64,000 bases of DNA from Sheuella sp. (GTDB lineage: Bacteria > Pseudomonadota > Gammaproteobacteria > Burkholderiales > Burkholderiaceae_B): positions 1 to 64,000 of the forward strand of contig JAUSCY010000109.1 of NCBI GenBank assembly GCA_030650995.1. The letters run 5' to 3'. Under the pieces are notes generated by a model. It was given only the letters and a program-made list of their open reading frames with translations. It was not told where the DNA came from and searched no databases. Each line of letters starts with the position of its first letter. Within the stretch, counting starts at the first letter, position 1. Made by a program: the position numbers and the translations under genes. This document shows positions 45,020 through 53,882 of the stretch, piece after piece.

Positions 45020-46249
45020 ATGCCTGAAACACTCATCACCGTTGACCTGAAAGCTTCACCTTATGACAACCCAAAGATTCATAATCGCTGGCATCCAGAC
45101 ATACCGATGGCTTGCTGGGTTAAACCTGGTGACGATTTCATTCTTGAAACCTTCGACTGGACAGGTGGTTTCATCAAGAACAATGACAGCGCGGATGATG
45201 TCCGTGATATCGACTTGTCGACGGTGCATTTCCTGTCTGGCCCAGTTGGCGTGAAAGGTGCCGAACCCGGTGATTTGTTAGTTGTTGATCTGTTGGATAT
45301 CGGTGCAAAAGACGATAGTCTCTGGGGTTTCAACGGATTTTTCAGTAAACAAAATGGTGGAGGATTTCTGACGGATCATTTCCCCAATGCACAAAAATCA
45401 ATTTGGGATTTTCACGGCATGTTTACCACAAGCCGTCACATTCCTAATGTGAAATTTGCTGGTTTGATTCATCCAGGATTAATTGGTTGTCTGCCAGACC
45501 AGAAAATGCTCGATATGTGGAATGAGCGCGAAATTGATTTCATCGCAACTGATCCCGATCGTGTGCCTCCTCTCGCTAACCCGCCTTTTGCGAAAACAGC
45601 CCATGCTGGACAGGCAACAGGTGATGTCAAAACAAAAATCGCTGCAGAAGGCGCACGTACTGTCCCTCCTCGTGAGCATGGTGGTAACTGCGACATTAAA
45701 GATTTGTCACGCGGCTCGAAAATTTACTTCCCTGTCTATGTCGACGGCGCCGGTTTGTCAGTGGGTGATTTGCACTTCAGTCAGGGCGATGGCGAGATTA
45801 CATTCTGCGGCGCAATTGAGATGGCCGGCTGGGTACACATGAAGGTTGAGCTGATTAAAGGTGGAATGGCGAAGTACGGCATCAAAAATCCTGTATTCAA
45901 ACCAAGCCCCATCACCCCTCATTACAACGACTACCTGATTTTTGAAGGTATTTCAGTAGACGAGCAGGGTAAACAGCATTATCTGGATGTGAACGTGGCC
46001 TATCGCCAGGCTTGTCTGAACGCGATCGAGTATATGACTAAGTTTGGTTATTCACGCGCACAGGCCTATTCGATCCTAGGCACTGCACCTGTGCAAGGCC
46101 ATATCAGTGGCGTTGTTGATATCCCGAATGCTTGTGCCACGCTTTGGCTACCCACACAGATTTTCGATTTTGATATCAATCCAAACGCTAGTGGCCCAAC
46201 TAAGTTAGTGACACCCGGCATGGATATGCCATTGTCTTTGGATCTTTAA
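45020..46249 (+). CDS. fmdA: Formamidase (acetamidase/formamidase family)
   Basis: 409 residues, full length for the family. Recognisable segments are WHPDIPMACWVKPGDDF, TFDWTGGFIKNNDS, DVRDIDLSTVHFLSGPV near the start, LSRGSKIYFPVYVDGAGLSVGD and HFSQGDGE in the catalytic core, and GYSRAQAYSILGTAPVQG. It hydrolyses formamide to formate and ammonia in the cytoplasm. Formate could feed formate-THF ligase at 55161-56834. An AGAGG-type ribosome binding site lies before the ATG. Confidence 0.95.
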   Translation: MPETLITVDLKASPYDNPKIHNRWHPDIPMACWVKPGDDFILETFDWTGGFIKNNDSADDVRDIDLSTVHFLSGPVGVKGAEPGDLLVVDLLDIGAKDDSLWGFNGFFSKQNGGGFLTDHFPNAQKSIWDFHGMFTTSRHIPNVKFAGLIHPGLIGCLPDQKMLDMWNEREIDFIATDPDRVPPLANPPFAKTAHAGQATGDVKTKIAAEGARTVPPREHGGNCDIKDLSRGSKIYFPVYVDGAGLSVGDLHFSQGDGEITFCGAIEMAGWVHMKVELIKGGMAKYGIKNPVFKPSPITPHYNDYLIFEGISVDEQGKQHYLDVNVAYRQACLNAIEYMTKFGYSRAQAYSILGTAPVQGHISGVVDIPNACATLWLPTQIFDFDINPNASGPTKLVTPGMDMPLSLDL

Positions 46250-46278
46250 TTCAATCATGTTTTTTTGAGGAGCCCCAC

Positions 46279-46638
46279 ATGCCTACCTATGACTATGACT
46301 GTAAGTCCTGCGGTCCATTTGACGCTTTGCGTCAGATGAGTAAGCGAGATGAATCGTTAGCGTGTCCGGCTTGTGGGGCACTCAGTGCACGGTTCTTTGC
46401 TTTTGGCTCAAATCTTTCGCGAGTCGATAGCGATACCCGGCGCGCGATTGAAGGTAATGAGCGTGCGGCTCACGTCCCAAAGATGTCAAAGGATTACGAC
46501 TCGACATATGCGCGACTCAAACATCCCTCAGGTTGCGGCTGCTGTTCTAGTGCGAGTGGTAAACGAAGTGCTACACAGACTTTCGCAAACGGTAATAAAA
46601 CATTTGTTGGTAAACGCCCCTGGATGATTAGTCATTGA
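46279..46638 (+). CDS. fmdB: FmdB-type zinc-ribbon protein
   Basis: 119 residues. The N-terminal FmdB domain has CKSCG ... CPACG as a four-Cys zinc ribbon with PTYDYDC at the start. A second Cys group (GCGCCSSASG) lies at about residues 84-92. FmdB of Methylophilus is reported as a regulator needed for amide/urea-induced gene expression, and small FmdB-like proteins are otherwise of unknown function. Position directly after fmdA is the same as in that organism. Confidence 0.9.
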   Translation: MPTYDYDCKSCGPFDALRQMSKRDESLACPACGALSARFFAFGSNLSRVDSDTRRAIEGNERAAHVPKMSKDYDSTYARLKHPSGCGCCSSASGKRSATQTFANGNKTFVGKRPWMISH

Positions 46639-46712
46639 TTCCAGTCTGAGACATTCGTGAAAAATAACTGTATTCAGATGCGTAGTTAGAGCAGTCAAGC
46701 CGGAGAGTAAAA

Positions 46713-47750
46713 ATGAGACATGGTGATATTTCAAGCAGTAATGATTGTGTTGGCGTTGCAGTTGTGAATTACAAGATGCCGCGATTGCATACTAAAGCCG
46801 AGGTGTTGGATAACGCTCGAAAAATTGGTGAAATGCTGATCGGTATGAAACAAGGATTGCCAGGCATGGATCTGGTGATTTTTCCGGAATACAGCACGCA
46901 TGGCATTATGTATGACGCCCGCGAAATGTACGAGACGGCCTCGACTATTCCTGGCGATGAAACTGAAATTTTTTCAGCTGCTTGTCGTCAAGCGAACGTA
47001 TGGGGTGTTTTCTCATTAACAGGCGAACGTCACGAAGAACACCCTAATAAGGCACCTTACAACACTCTGATATTAATGAATAATAAAGGAGAGATCGTAC
47101 AGAAATACCGCAAAATCATGCCTTGGACACCCATCGAAGGTTGGTACCCTGGCGATTGCACCTATGTGTCTGACGGACCGAAGGGCATGAAAATAAGTCT
47201 CATCATTTGTGATGATGGTAATTACCCTGAAATCTGGCGTGATTGTGCAATGCGTGGTGCAGAGCTGATTGTTCGCTGCCAGGGTTATATGTATCCCGCG
47301 AAAGAACAGCAAGTGATGGTTGCCAAGTGTATGGCATGGATGAATAACACCTATGTGGCTGTGGCGAATGCAGCAGGATTTGATGGCGTGTACTCGTATT
47401 TCGGTCATTCCGCGATTGTTGGTTTTGATGGTCGTACCCTTGGAGAGTGCGGCGAAGAAGAAATGGGTATTAATTACGCTGAACTCTCTGTAAGTTTAAT
47501 TCGCGATTTTCGCAAAAACGCTCAGTCACAAAATCATTTATTCAAACTTGTTCATCGTGGCTATACCGGTAAGATCAATTCGGGTGAAGAGGTCAATGGT
47601 TTAGCGGCTTGTCCATATGAGTTTTATGGAAAATGGTTGAGTGATCCAGAGGGGACGCGCAAAATGGTTGAGTCGTTTACGCGCTCGACGGTTGGTACTC
47701 CTGAATGTCCGATCGAAGGTATTCCACACGAACTGCCGCAGCATAAGTAA
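46713..47750 (+). CDS. amiE: Aliphatic amidase AmiE
   Basis: 345 residues, essentially the length of Pseudomonas AmiE. Nitrilase-superfamily triad: Glu in VIFPEYS, Lys in KYRKIMPW and Cys in [11 protein letters not shown]. The start [11 protein letters not shown] and [14 protein letters not shown] match AmiE closely. It hydrolyses acetamide, propionamide and related short amides to the acid and ammonia. GGAG before the ATG. AmiE is followed by a MoxR-type ATPase in Pseudomonas as well (AmiB), which makes the adjacent AAA+ gene meaningful. Confidence 0.95.
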   Translation: MRHGDISSSNDCVGVAVVNYKMPRLHTKAEVLDNARKIGEMLIGMKQGLPGMDLVIFPEYSTHGIMYDAREMYETASTIPGDETEIFSAACRQANVWGVFSLTGERHEEHPNKAPYNTLILMNNKGEIVQKYRKIMPWTPIEGWYPGDCTYVSDGPKGMKISLIICDDGNYPEIWRDCAMRGAELIVRCQGYMYPAKEQQVMVAKCMAWMNNTYVAVANAAGFDGVYSYFGHSAIVGFDGRTLGECGEEEMGINYAELSVSLIRDFRKNAQSQNHLFKLVHRGYTGKINSGEEVNGLAACPYEFYGKWLSDPEGTRKMVESFTRSTVGTPECPIEGIPHELPQHK

Positions 47751-47753
47751 TGT

Positions 47754-48557
47754 ATGGATGAGCTGGAGCAGTATCGAATTTCGAACGAACCTTTTTACTC
47801 TCCTTCTGGTAATGAGGTAGAGCGCTACAAACAGGCTTATGCGCACCGTATTCCTTTATTACTTAAAGGACCGACTGGCTGCGGCAAGACTAGATTTATC
47901 GAGCACATGGCCTATGTGCTCGATAAGCCATTGGTCACTGTGGCGTGTAATGAAGATATGAGTGCCTCAGACCTGATTGGTCGGTTTCTTCTCGATCCTC
48001 AGGGGACCTTTTGGCATGATGGTCCGCTTACGCAAGCCGTCAGGTACGGTGGAATCTGCTATCTGGATGAAATCGTTGAGGCCAGACAAGATACGACTGT
48101 TGTGATTCATCCGTTGACGGATTCACGCAGGATACTGCCGCTTGATAAAAAGGGTGAATTGCTCAATGCGCATCCTGATTTCCAGCTTGTTGTTTCTTAT
48201 AACCCTGGATATCAGAGTCATTCCAAGGATATGAAGGCTTCTACGCGACAGAGATTTGCAGCGATGGAGTTTGATTATCCAGTAGCTTCAGTTGAAGCTG
48301 GAATTTTGGTGCATGAGACGGGTATTTCAACTGACCTCGCTGATGTGCTTGTCTCGATTGCTCAGCAAACGAGACAATTAAAAAATCAAGGCTTAGTGGA
48401 GGGCGCATCAACTCGCATGCTCATTTATGCGGCTAGAATGATTCTGGACGGTATGTCACCACGTGATAGTTGTGCAATGACTATTGTCAGCGCATTAAGC
48501 GATGAGATCGATTTAAATGAAAGTTTGTGTGCCTTGGTTGATGCGCATTTTGCATGA
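47754..48557 (+). CDS. MoxR/CbbQ/NorQ-type AAA+ ATPase
   Basis: 267 residues. Walker A GPTGCGKTRF (Lys about 45), Walker B YLDEIVE, and the sensor and CbbQ C-terminal parts (QGLVEGASTRMLIYAARMI). CbbQ/NorQ ATPases work with a VWA partner to remodel or activate a target complex. It begins three bases after the amiE stop and overlaps the VWA gene by ATGA, so the three form one translational block. Confidence 0.92.
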   Translation: MDELEQYRISNEPFYSPSGNEVERYKQAYAHRIPLLLKGPTGCGKTRFIEHMAYVLDKPLVTVACNEDMSASDLIGRFLLDPQGTFWHDGPLTQAVRYGGICYLDEIVEARQDTTVVIHPLTDSRRILPLDKKGELLNAHPDFQLVVSYNPGYQSHSKDMKASTRQRFAAMEFDYPVASVEAGILVHETGISTDLADVLVSIAQQTRQLKNQGLVEGASTRMLIYAARMILDGMSPRDSCAMTIVSALSDEIDLNESLCALVDAHFA

Positions 48558-50215
48558 TGCAAACTGAATCAGGATACAGCCGTTCTCTTTCCTTTTTGTT
48601 GCACGGTCTTTCTGAGTCTGATATCCCTGTTCATTTTATGACCAGTGGTGAGAGCGCAAATCAGAACACTAGTTTGAGATCCGTCATCAGCCTGCAAAAT
48701 ATTTTGCTTCCCCAGTCTTTGATAAATATCGAAACAGGAGGGCTCAGTAGATTGGAGCGTGCGCGTGTTGCGCATGCGGCAGCGCATCTTTTATACAGCG
48801 TTCCTGCTCGTGATGTATCCAGACTGAAGCCGATGGGCATTGCAGTTGTCTCTGCGATAGAAGATGCGCGTGTCGAGCACTTGCTGATGAAACGTTTTCC
48901 TGGAGTAAGGCGCTGGTTTTGTGAGGCTATGCAGGCACAGAGTATCGAGCATGATGCTTTTTCTTCCTTGATTGCCAAACTTGCACATGGATTATTCAAT
49001 GCTAATGCTCATAGCGAGGAATATTGGGTCAATAAGGCAAGAGAGCTATTTTTTTCGCTAATAACTAAAAATGGACCTGAAGACTATGAAGGATATCGTG
49101 CAATTGCTGCGATTCTTGCAAATGATCTCGGACAAATGCGTATTCAGTTTAATGCGCAGGCATATATAAATCCTGTCGTGTATCGGGATGACAATTCATA
49201 TTTATGGAATTTCGATACGCAAAAATCAGAACCAGAATTATCAATTGGCTTTTCACCGTCAGTGTTAAAGCCCGTCCCTCTTACTGAGAGCTCACAGGGT
49301 GATCGACAGGATGTGCTGTTAAATATTGAGGCATTTCATTATCCTGAGTGGGACTATCGCTCGGACATTGAACGTAAGGATTGGTGTACGGTAATCGAAT
49401 ACAGAGATGCACCGTCTGTGGCAGACTCTGGCTCGAATATCTCTCGATACTCAACACAGAATTTTTTACGACTTTCAAAAAATAATGCCAGAGCGCTGAG
49501 TCGCGATAAATTATTTCGCCAGCAGGAGGGTGATGCCCTGGATATGAATGCGGTTATCGATAGTGTTGCGTTAGCCAGGCAAATGGGGGATAGCGATCAG
49601 CGTCATTACATACGCCCCAGTTTACGTAAAAAAAATATAAGTTTGCTTTTAGTGCTTGATCTCTCTGCATCTGTTGGGGCTTGGGTTGGGGACGCATGCC
49701 AATCAATTCTTGATCTCGAAAAGACTGCTGCGATGATGCTTGCCGATATTGCACATCAGCAGGGAGATCGCATTGCAATACATGGATTTTGTTCTGACAC
49801 ACGAAAGGGTATTCATTACTACCGGTTCCTGGATTTTGATCAACCATTTACCCGCTCAGGATTACACGCACTAAAAACTGCTGGGCATCAATATTCGACA
49901 AGAATGGGGGCGGCACTTCGACACAGCATAAGTTTTTTCAAGCAGTGTGATGCTGATACTCAAGCAATCATTATGATGACGGATGGCGCTCCAGCCGATA
50001 TTGATGTTTTTGATCCAGCCTACCTTGCGCAGGATGCACGCAAAGTAGTCATTGAGTCGATTAAAAAGGGGATCGATATCTACGGGCTGGTGTTGAGCCC
50101 TGACTCGGTCGACCAAACAAAAAAAATATTTGGTTCATCCCGCCACCGTATCGTGTCCAGAGTTCAGTCGTTATCGATACAACTTGAAAGTTTATATCTG
50201 CAAATTAAATCTTAG
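48554..50215 (+). CDS. VWA-domain protein, NorD/CbbO-like
   Basis: 553 residues. The C-terminal VWA domain begins at about 362 and has an intact MIDAS motif, LDLSAS (Asp 369, Ser 371, Ser 373), then later MMTDGAP. The N-terminal region with AHAAAHLL and IEDARVE is as in NorD/CobT-type MoxR partners. It pairs with the AAA+ ATPase. The likely client is in this locus: AmiE, FmdA or the NCS1 sensor (inference). It is the last gene of the block and is convergent with the nucleosidase. Confidence 0.9.
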   Translation: MMQTESGYSRSLSFLLHGLSESDIPVHFMTSGESANQNTSLRSVISLQNILLPQSLINIETGGLSRLERARVAHAAAHLLYSVPARDVSRLKPMGIAVVSAIEDARVEHLLMKRFPGVRRWFCEAMQAQSIEHDAFSSLIAKLAHGLFNANAHSEEYWVNKARELFFSLITKNGPEDYEGYRAIAAILANDLGQMRIQFNAQAYINPVVYRDDNSYLWNFDTQKSEPELSIGFSPSVLKPVPLTESSQGDRQDVLLNIEAFHYPEWDYRSDIERKDWCTVIEYRDAPSVADSGSNISRYSTQNFLRLSKNNARALSRDKLFRQQEGDALDMNAVIDSVALARQMGDSDQRHYIRPSLRKKNISLLLVLDLSASVGAWVGDACQSILDLEKTAAMMLADIAHQQGDRIAIHGFCSDTRKGIHYYRFLDFDQPFTRSGLHALKTAGHQYSTRMGAALRHSISFFKQCDADTQAIIMMTDGAPADIDVFDPAYLAQDARKVVIESIKKGIDIYGLVLSPDSVDQTKKIFGSSRHRIVSRVQSLSIQLESLYLQIKS

Positions 50216-50227
50216 TTAACAAGTAAT

Positions 50228-50785
50228 TTAAATAATTGTTTTTAGCTGCTCCAGAAACTGCAGTTCTCCGTTGTTTACTTTATTTGTCCAGTCTTGCCCT
50301 GAACTCTCATTGGCGTGGTCCGTCACAAATTTATACGATACCCAGTCAATCTTGCATTCATGTGCAACGGCTGCAATTGCAAATAACTCCATATCCACGA
50401 CAGCTATTTCCTGTTGCTCAAGCCATGGGTCGTGGCTGGTCACAAAACTGTCACCCGAACCGCAGCTAAATTCTCCTGTTTTTGAAAAGTATTCGTGTGG
50501 TCTTGAGCAAAATGGAACACGTCCTCTCGGAGAGAGTGGTTCTGCCATGATGTCGCGCTGGACAACACGACGTATGCCAAGCAGCCCAGTGGTACCTGGG
50601 TGAACAGCACCTGCAGTTCCAAAATTAATGATGAGTTTAGGTTTGCTTTGTTCAATGGCCCGCATCGTAGTGATCGCAGCATTGATTTTCCCTATGCCTG
50701 AAAAATAAATACCAACGCCTGCTGGTAATTTTTTCGCATCTAGTTCCATATCCAGTGCTGTAATAACAATGATATCTGTTTGCAT
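50228..50785 (-). CDS. Nucleosidase/phosphorylase-family protein (MTA/SAH nucleosidase-like)
   Basis: 185 residues. ITALDMELDA at the N-terminus, INFGTAGAVHP and VDMELFAIAAVAHE (the purine-binding and catalytic Glu region), and FVTDHANESSGQDW match the PNP/Pfs superfamily. At 185 residues it is shorter than MTA/SAH nucleosidase (about 230), so substrate is uncertain. Probably a cytoplasmic nucleosidase. Convergent with the VWA gene and nearly overlapping the start of the divergent small protein. Confidence 0.82.
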   Translation of the reverse strand: MQTDIIVITALDMELDAKKLPAGVGIYFSGIGKINAAITTMRAIEQSKPKLIINFGTAGAVHPGTTGLLGIRRVVQRDIMAEPLSPRGRVPFCSRPHEYFSKTGEFSCGSGDSFVTSHDPWLEQQEIAVVDMELFAIAAVAHECKIDWVSYKFVTDHANESSGQDWTNKVNNGELQFLEQLKTII

Positions 50786-50810
50786 GGTTACCCTTTTTTC
50801 AGCTACCCTA

Positions 50811-50822
50811 CATCATATGATG
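50811..50822. promoter_or_regulatory. 12-bp perfect palindrome at the start of the metal-cluster gene
   Basis: CATCATATGATG is self-complementary and spans the tandem ATG codons at 50817 and 50820. It could be an operator, but being built around start codons it could also be chance. Confidence 0.3.
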
Positions 50823-51230
50823 ACTTGTCAGTTCCCTGGTGCCCGAGCTTTCGCCTGTACTTTTCGTGCGGCGTTCATTTCGTGCGTCTTGCTCACACTG
50901 GTTGTCATGCAGTCTGCGGTGCTCATGCATGCATTCGAGCATTTTGTAGGCTCTACCCCAAAGACTTCAATATCTGTGACTTCTTTAGCTTCGCTGTCTG
51001 ACCTGCAGACTGAAGCTGTTGATCACGTCTCCCAGAATGATTCCCCTGCCCGGGGAGGCACTTGTCAGAAGTGTCTTGAAGACGTCGCTCATACTTTTGT
51101 CTTGCCTGGCAATATTCATATTTCTCATATTGACTTAGCGTATGAGATGTTTAGAACTGCTTTGCCGCACAATGTTCCTTTCCTGTCGCCAGAGCGGGCG
51201 AATCAGCGTGGTCCTCCACTAATCGGTTAA
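50817..51230 (+). CDS. Small exported/membrane protein with His and Cys motifs
   Basis: 137 residues from the ATG at 50817. One hydrophobic segment (residues about 14-38, FISCVLLTLVVMQSAVLMHAFEHF) is followed by a polar region with CQKCLEDVAHTF. It resembles DUF2946-type proteins, which often sit next to metal-uptake genes. Function is unknown. It is the first gene of the metal-uptake-like cluster, 60 bases before the outer-membrane protein. Confidence 0.6.
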   Translation: MMTCQFPGARAFACTFRAAFISCVLLTLVVMQSAVLMHAFEHFVGSTPKTSISVTSLASLSDLQTEAVDHVSQNDSPARGGTCQKCLEDVAHTFVLPGNIHISHIDLAYEMFRTALPHNVPFLSPERANQRGPPLIG

Positions 51231-51290
51231 GTCGTCTCTTTTTATGGCAATTTTTTTATTGCCATGTTGATGCTTAATGAGGATTATGCA

Positions 51291-52925
51291 ATGATTGCCA
51301 ACTATAGGGCTCGCAGCTTCTGCGTGGCCGCAATGTGTTTTTTTACTTTTTTATTCACTTCCGTTTGTTCCGCACAAGCGTTATCTAGTGGTTCTTCCGG
51401 AGCGGTCACCGCTGCGGATTTGGCTAAAATCCAGGAAAGTCTCAATCAAATGCGAGCGTTTTATGAAACACGCATTGATGCGCTTGAAGGTAAAGTTGAT
51501 AAATTACAAAAGCAAAATACTCAATTAAGTCAGCAGGTACAGTCTCAGGCTGTCGCTACTAAATCTCCTGTTCCAGGCGCATCTAGTCCTGCTGCGCAAG
51601 GCGTACCTGCAAGCGCTGGGCTTGCAGGCTTGAGCAATACTGGTAATGCCGCGGACAATAGCGCAATTGCTTCGAACGTCTTGCCTGCTGGCTCCGTACC
51701 TGGCACTGCGGCAGTCTCCAGGGCTTCTGCGCCCAACCCCACCTTAGCCAGAGGAATTACTCTTCCCAAGATTGGTGTAATGACTCCAGAAATATCGTTG
51801 ATTCTGGATGGTAAGTATTCGAGTCAGAGTCAGAATCCCGAATTACCCATGCGTGGATTTTTACCCTCAGGCAGCGAAAACATTCCTCGTGGCTTTTCTC
51901 TGGGTGAATCTGAGTTAGCGCTGGCTGGAACCGTTGATAACTTATTTCGCGCTGAAGCTCGTTTTGTCTTGTCACAGGATGAAAGTGGAACGAGTTTCGC
52001 TGTAGAGGAAGCTTTCTTCGAAACGCTTGGCTTGCCTGAGGGCTTCAAACTCAAAGGAGGTAAGTATTTCTCTGATGTAGGTTATTTGAATAATAAACAT
52101 CCGCATGAGTGGGATTTTGTTGATTTGCCTCTGGCATATCAGGCCTTTTTGGGCGGTCAGCTTAACAACACGGGTGTTCAGCTCAAGTGGGTCGCCCCGC
52201 TTGAGGATATGTATTTAAGATTTGGTGGTGAGTACGCGCAAGGCGGTTCTTATCCGAATAGTAATAACTTCAACCAGAACAAACCCTTGCTTGGTACGTT
52301 GTTTGCTAAGGCTGGCGGTGATATTGGAGTTTCCTCTTCATGGCAGGGCGGGATCTCTTTCGTTCGTGCGGGGACCGGGAGTCGAGCACGTACTTCTGTT
52401 CTGAGTGATACAGAGAGTTTTGATTTCAGCGGTACGACTAATCTCTATATCGCTGATTTTGTTTATAAATGGGCGCCTAACGGTAATGCAAGCCAGCAAA
52501 ACCTGAAGTTACAAGGTGAGTTTTTCTGGAACACCCAAAATGGTTCTGGCGTATTGAATTCGACGATACCTGCGGGTGATTGCGACGCAGCGTGCATTGG
52601 TAATTCTTTCAGTAACACTCAAAAGGGCTTTTACGCCCAGGCTATTTACCAATTCATGCCACGCTGGCGTATCGGCTATCGCTATGATCAGCTTTATAGC
52701 GGCAGTTCAAGTTATGGATTTGCGCCAGGACAGATCAGTAGTTCAACCCTTGAGTCCTGGAATCCTAATAGAAACACAGTCATGCTTGACTGGGCTAACA
52801 GTGAGTATTCAATGTTCAGGCTTCAACTCGCCCGAGATACATCCTTGGGACCGGGCTTGACGAATAACCAGGTCTTTCTTCAATACATCATGAGCATTGG
52901 CGCGCATGGCGCGCATCGTTACTGA
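51291..52925 (+). CDS. Outer-membrane beta-barrel protein with N-terminal coiled coil
   Basis: 544 residues from ATG 51291 (AATGAGG eight bases before). Signal peptide (about 1-28, ending CSAQA). A coiled coil at about 36-80 (LAKIQESLNQMRAFYETRIDALEGKVDKL in part) and a Gly/Ala/Pro-rich linker precede a beta-barrel beginning ISLILDGKYSS and ending in alternating aromatic strands to the final residue Tyr. It resembles proteins found with zinc ABC transporter genes in proteobacteria, probably a zinc-responsive porin (inference). Confidence 0.75.
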   Translation: MIANYRARSFCVAAMCFFTFLFTSVCSAQALSSGSSGAVTAADLAKIQESLNQMRAFYETRIDALEGKVDKLQKQNTQLSQQVQSQAVATKSPVPGASSPAAQGVPASAGLAGLSNTGNAADNSAIASNVLPAGSVPGTAAVSRASAPNPTLARGITLPKIGVMTPEISLILDGKYSSQSQNPELPMRGFLPSGSENIPRGFSLGESELALAGTVDNLFRAEARFVLSQDESGTSFAVEEAFFETLGLPEGFKLKGGKYFSDVGYLNNKHPHEWDFVDLPLAYQAFLGGQLNNTGVQLKWVAPLEDMYLRFGGEYAQGGSYPNSNNFNQNKPLLGTLFAKAGGDIGVSSSWQGGISFVRAGTGSRARTSVLSDTESFDFSGTTNLYIADFVYKWAPNGNASQQNLKLQGEFFWNTQNGSGVLNSTIPAGDCDAACIGNSFSNTQKGFYAQAIYQFMPRWRIGYRYDQLYSGSSSYGFAPGQISSSTLESWNPNRNTVMLDWANSEYSMFRLQLARDTSLGPGLTNNQVFLQYIMSIGAHGAHRY

Positions 52926-52940
52926 TCAAAAGGTATTTCT

Positions 52941-53882
52941 ATGAAAAATCTGAAAAAAACCATGACGGCTGCTTTGAGTGCGTTGATGTGTTCCGTCGTT
53001 TTGTTCGCGAGCAGTACCGTGCGTGCCGAGCTCAATATATTTGCGACAGTACCTGAATGGGGTGCGTTGGCCCAAGCGCTTGGTGGAGATCAGGTCAAAG
53101 TGTTTGTCGCGACGGCTGCACAGCAGGATCCTCATCATATTCAGGCGCGTCCGTCTTTGATTGCACGAGCGCGAAATGCGAAGCTTGTGATTGCAACAGG
53201 TGCTGAGCTGGAGATTGGCTGGTTGCCGATTGTCCAGCGGGACTCGGGTAATCGTTCAATACAGACCGGCCAGCCTGGCTATCTCGAGGCTGCACAGTAC
53301 GTGACGCTTCTGGATATTCCCAAGTCTGTTGATCGCAGCATGGGCGATGTCCACGCCGAGGGTAATCCGCACATCCAGACTGATCCTCGCAATCTGCTGC
53401 CCATCGCTCAAGCGTTATCAGCCCGGATGGCACAGCTTGATCCTTCACAATCACAACATTATCAGAACTTGCTCGCGCGTTTTGTGAGCGACTGGCAAAC
53501 GCGACTGTCTCAATGGGCCTTAATCGCAAAACCATTACATGGTGTCCGTATCTGGGCGCAGCACGATGGATTTCCCTACATGAATGCCTGGTTAGGGCTG
53601 ATTCAGATTGGTACGTTGGAGCCGCGTCCAGGTGTTGAGCCATCCATTGCTTATTTGTCTGAAGTCTTGCAGCGTCAAAAGAGCGAACAGGCGCGCATGA
53701 TTGTGGTCGCATCGTATCTCAGTGACGCACCTTCAAAGTGGTTCAGTGAGAAATCAGGTTTGCCTGTCGCAATACTTCCTTTTACAGTCGGGGGCAATGC
53801 ACAGACTAAAACGCTTGCGGCTTTGTATGACGAGACAATCAGCCGCTTACTCAAAGCGCTTGAGCAGGGAAATCGCTCATGA
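52941..53882 (+). CDS. ZnuA/TroA-like metal-binding periplasmic protein
   Basis: 313 residues with a signal peptide (about 1-29, ending VRA). Metal ligands expected of the cluster A-I family are His in QQDPHHIQ, His in GDVHAEGNPHI and His in IWAQHDGF. The fourth, an Asp or Glu near the C-terminus, is not clear, as the usual LDPL segment reads ILPFTVGG. No His-rich loop is present. It probably binds zinc or manganese. Its stop overlaps the permease ATG. Confidence 0.85.
   Translation: MKNLKKTMTAALSALMCSVVLFASSTVRAELNIFATVPEWGALAQALGGDQVKVFVATAAQQDPHHIQARPSLIARARNAKLVIATGAELEIGWLPIVQRDSGNRSIQTGQPGYLEAAQYVTLLDIPKSVDRSMGDVHAEGNPHIQTDPRNLLPIAQALSARMAQLDPSQSQHYQNLLARFVSDWQTRLSQWALIAKPLHGVRIWAQHDGFPYMNAWLGLIQIGTLEPRPGVEPSIAYLSEVLQRQKSEQARMIVVASYLSDAPSKWFSEKSGLPVAILPFTVGGNAQTKTLAALYDETISRLLKALEQGNRS

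Noticed and set aside
53095-53712. 205-residue open frame opposite the ZnuA-like gene
   Set aside because: It is antisense to a clear coding sequence, has no recognised domain, and its composition looks like a frame shadow.
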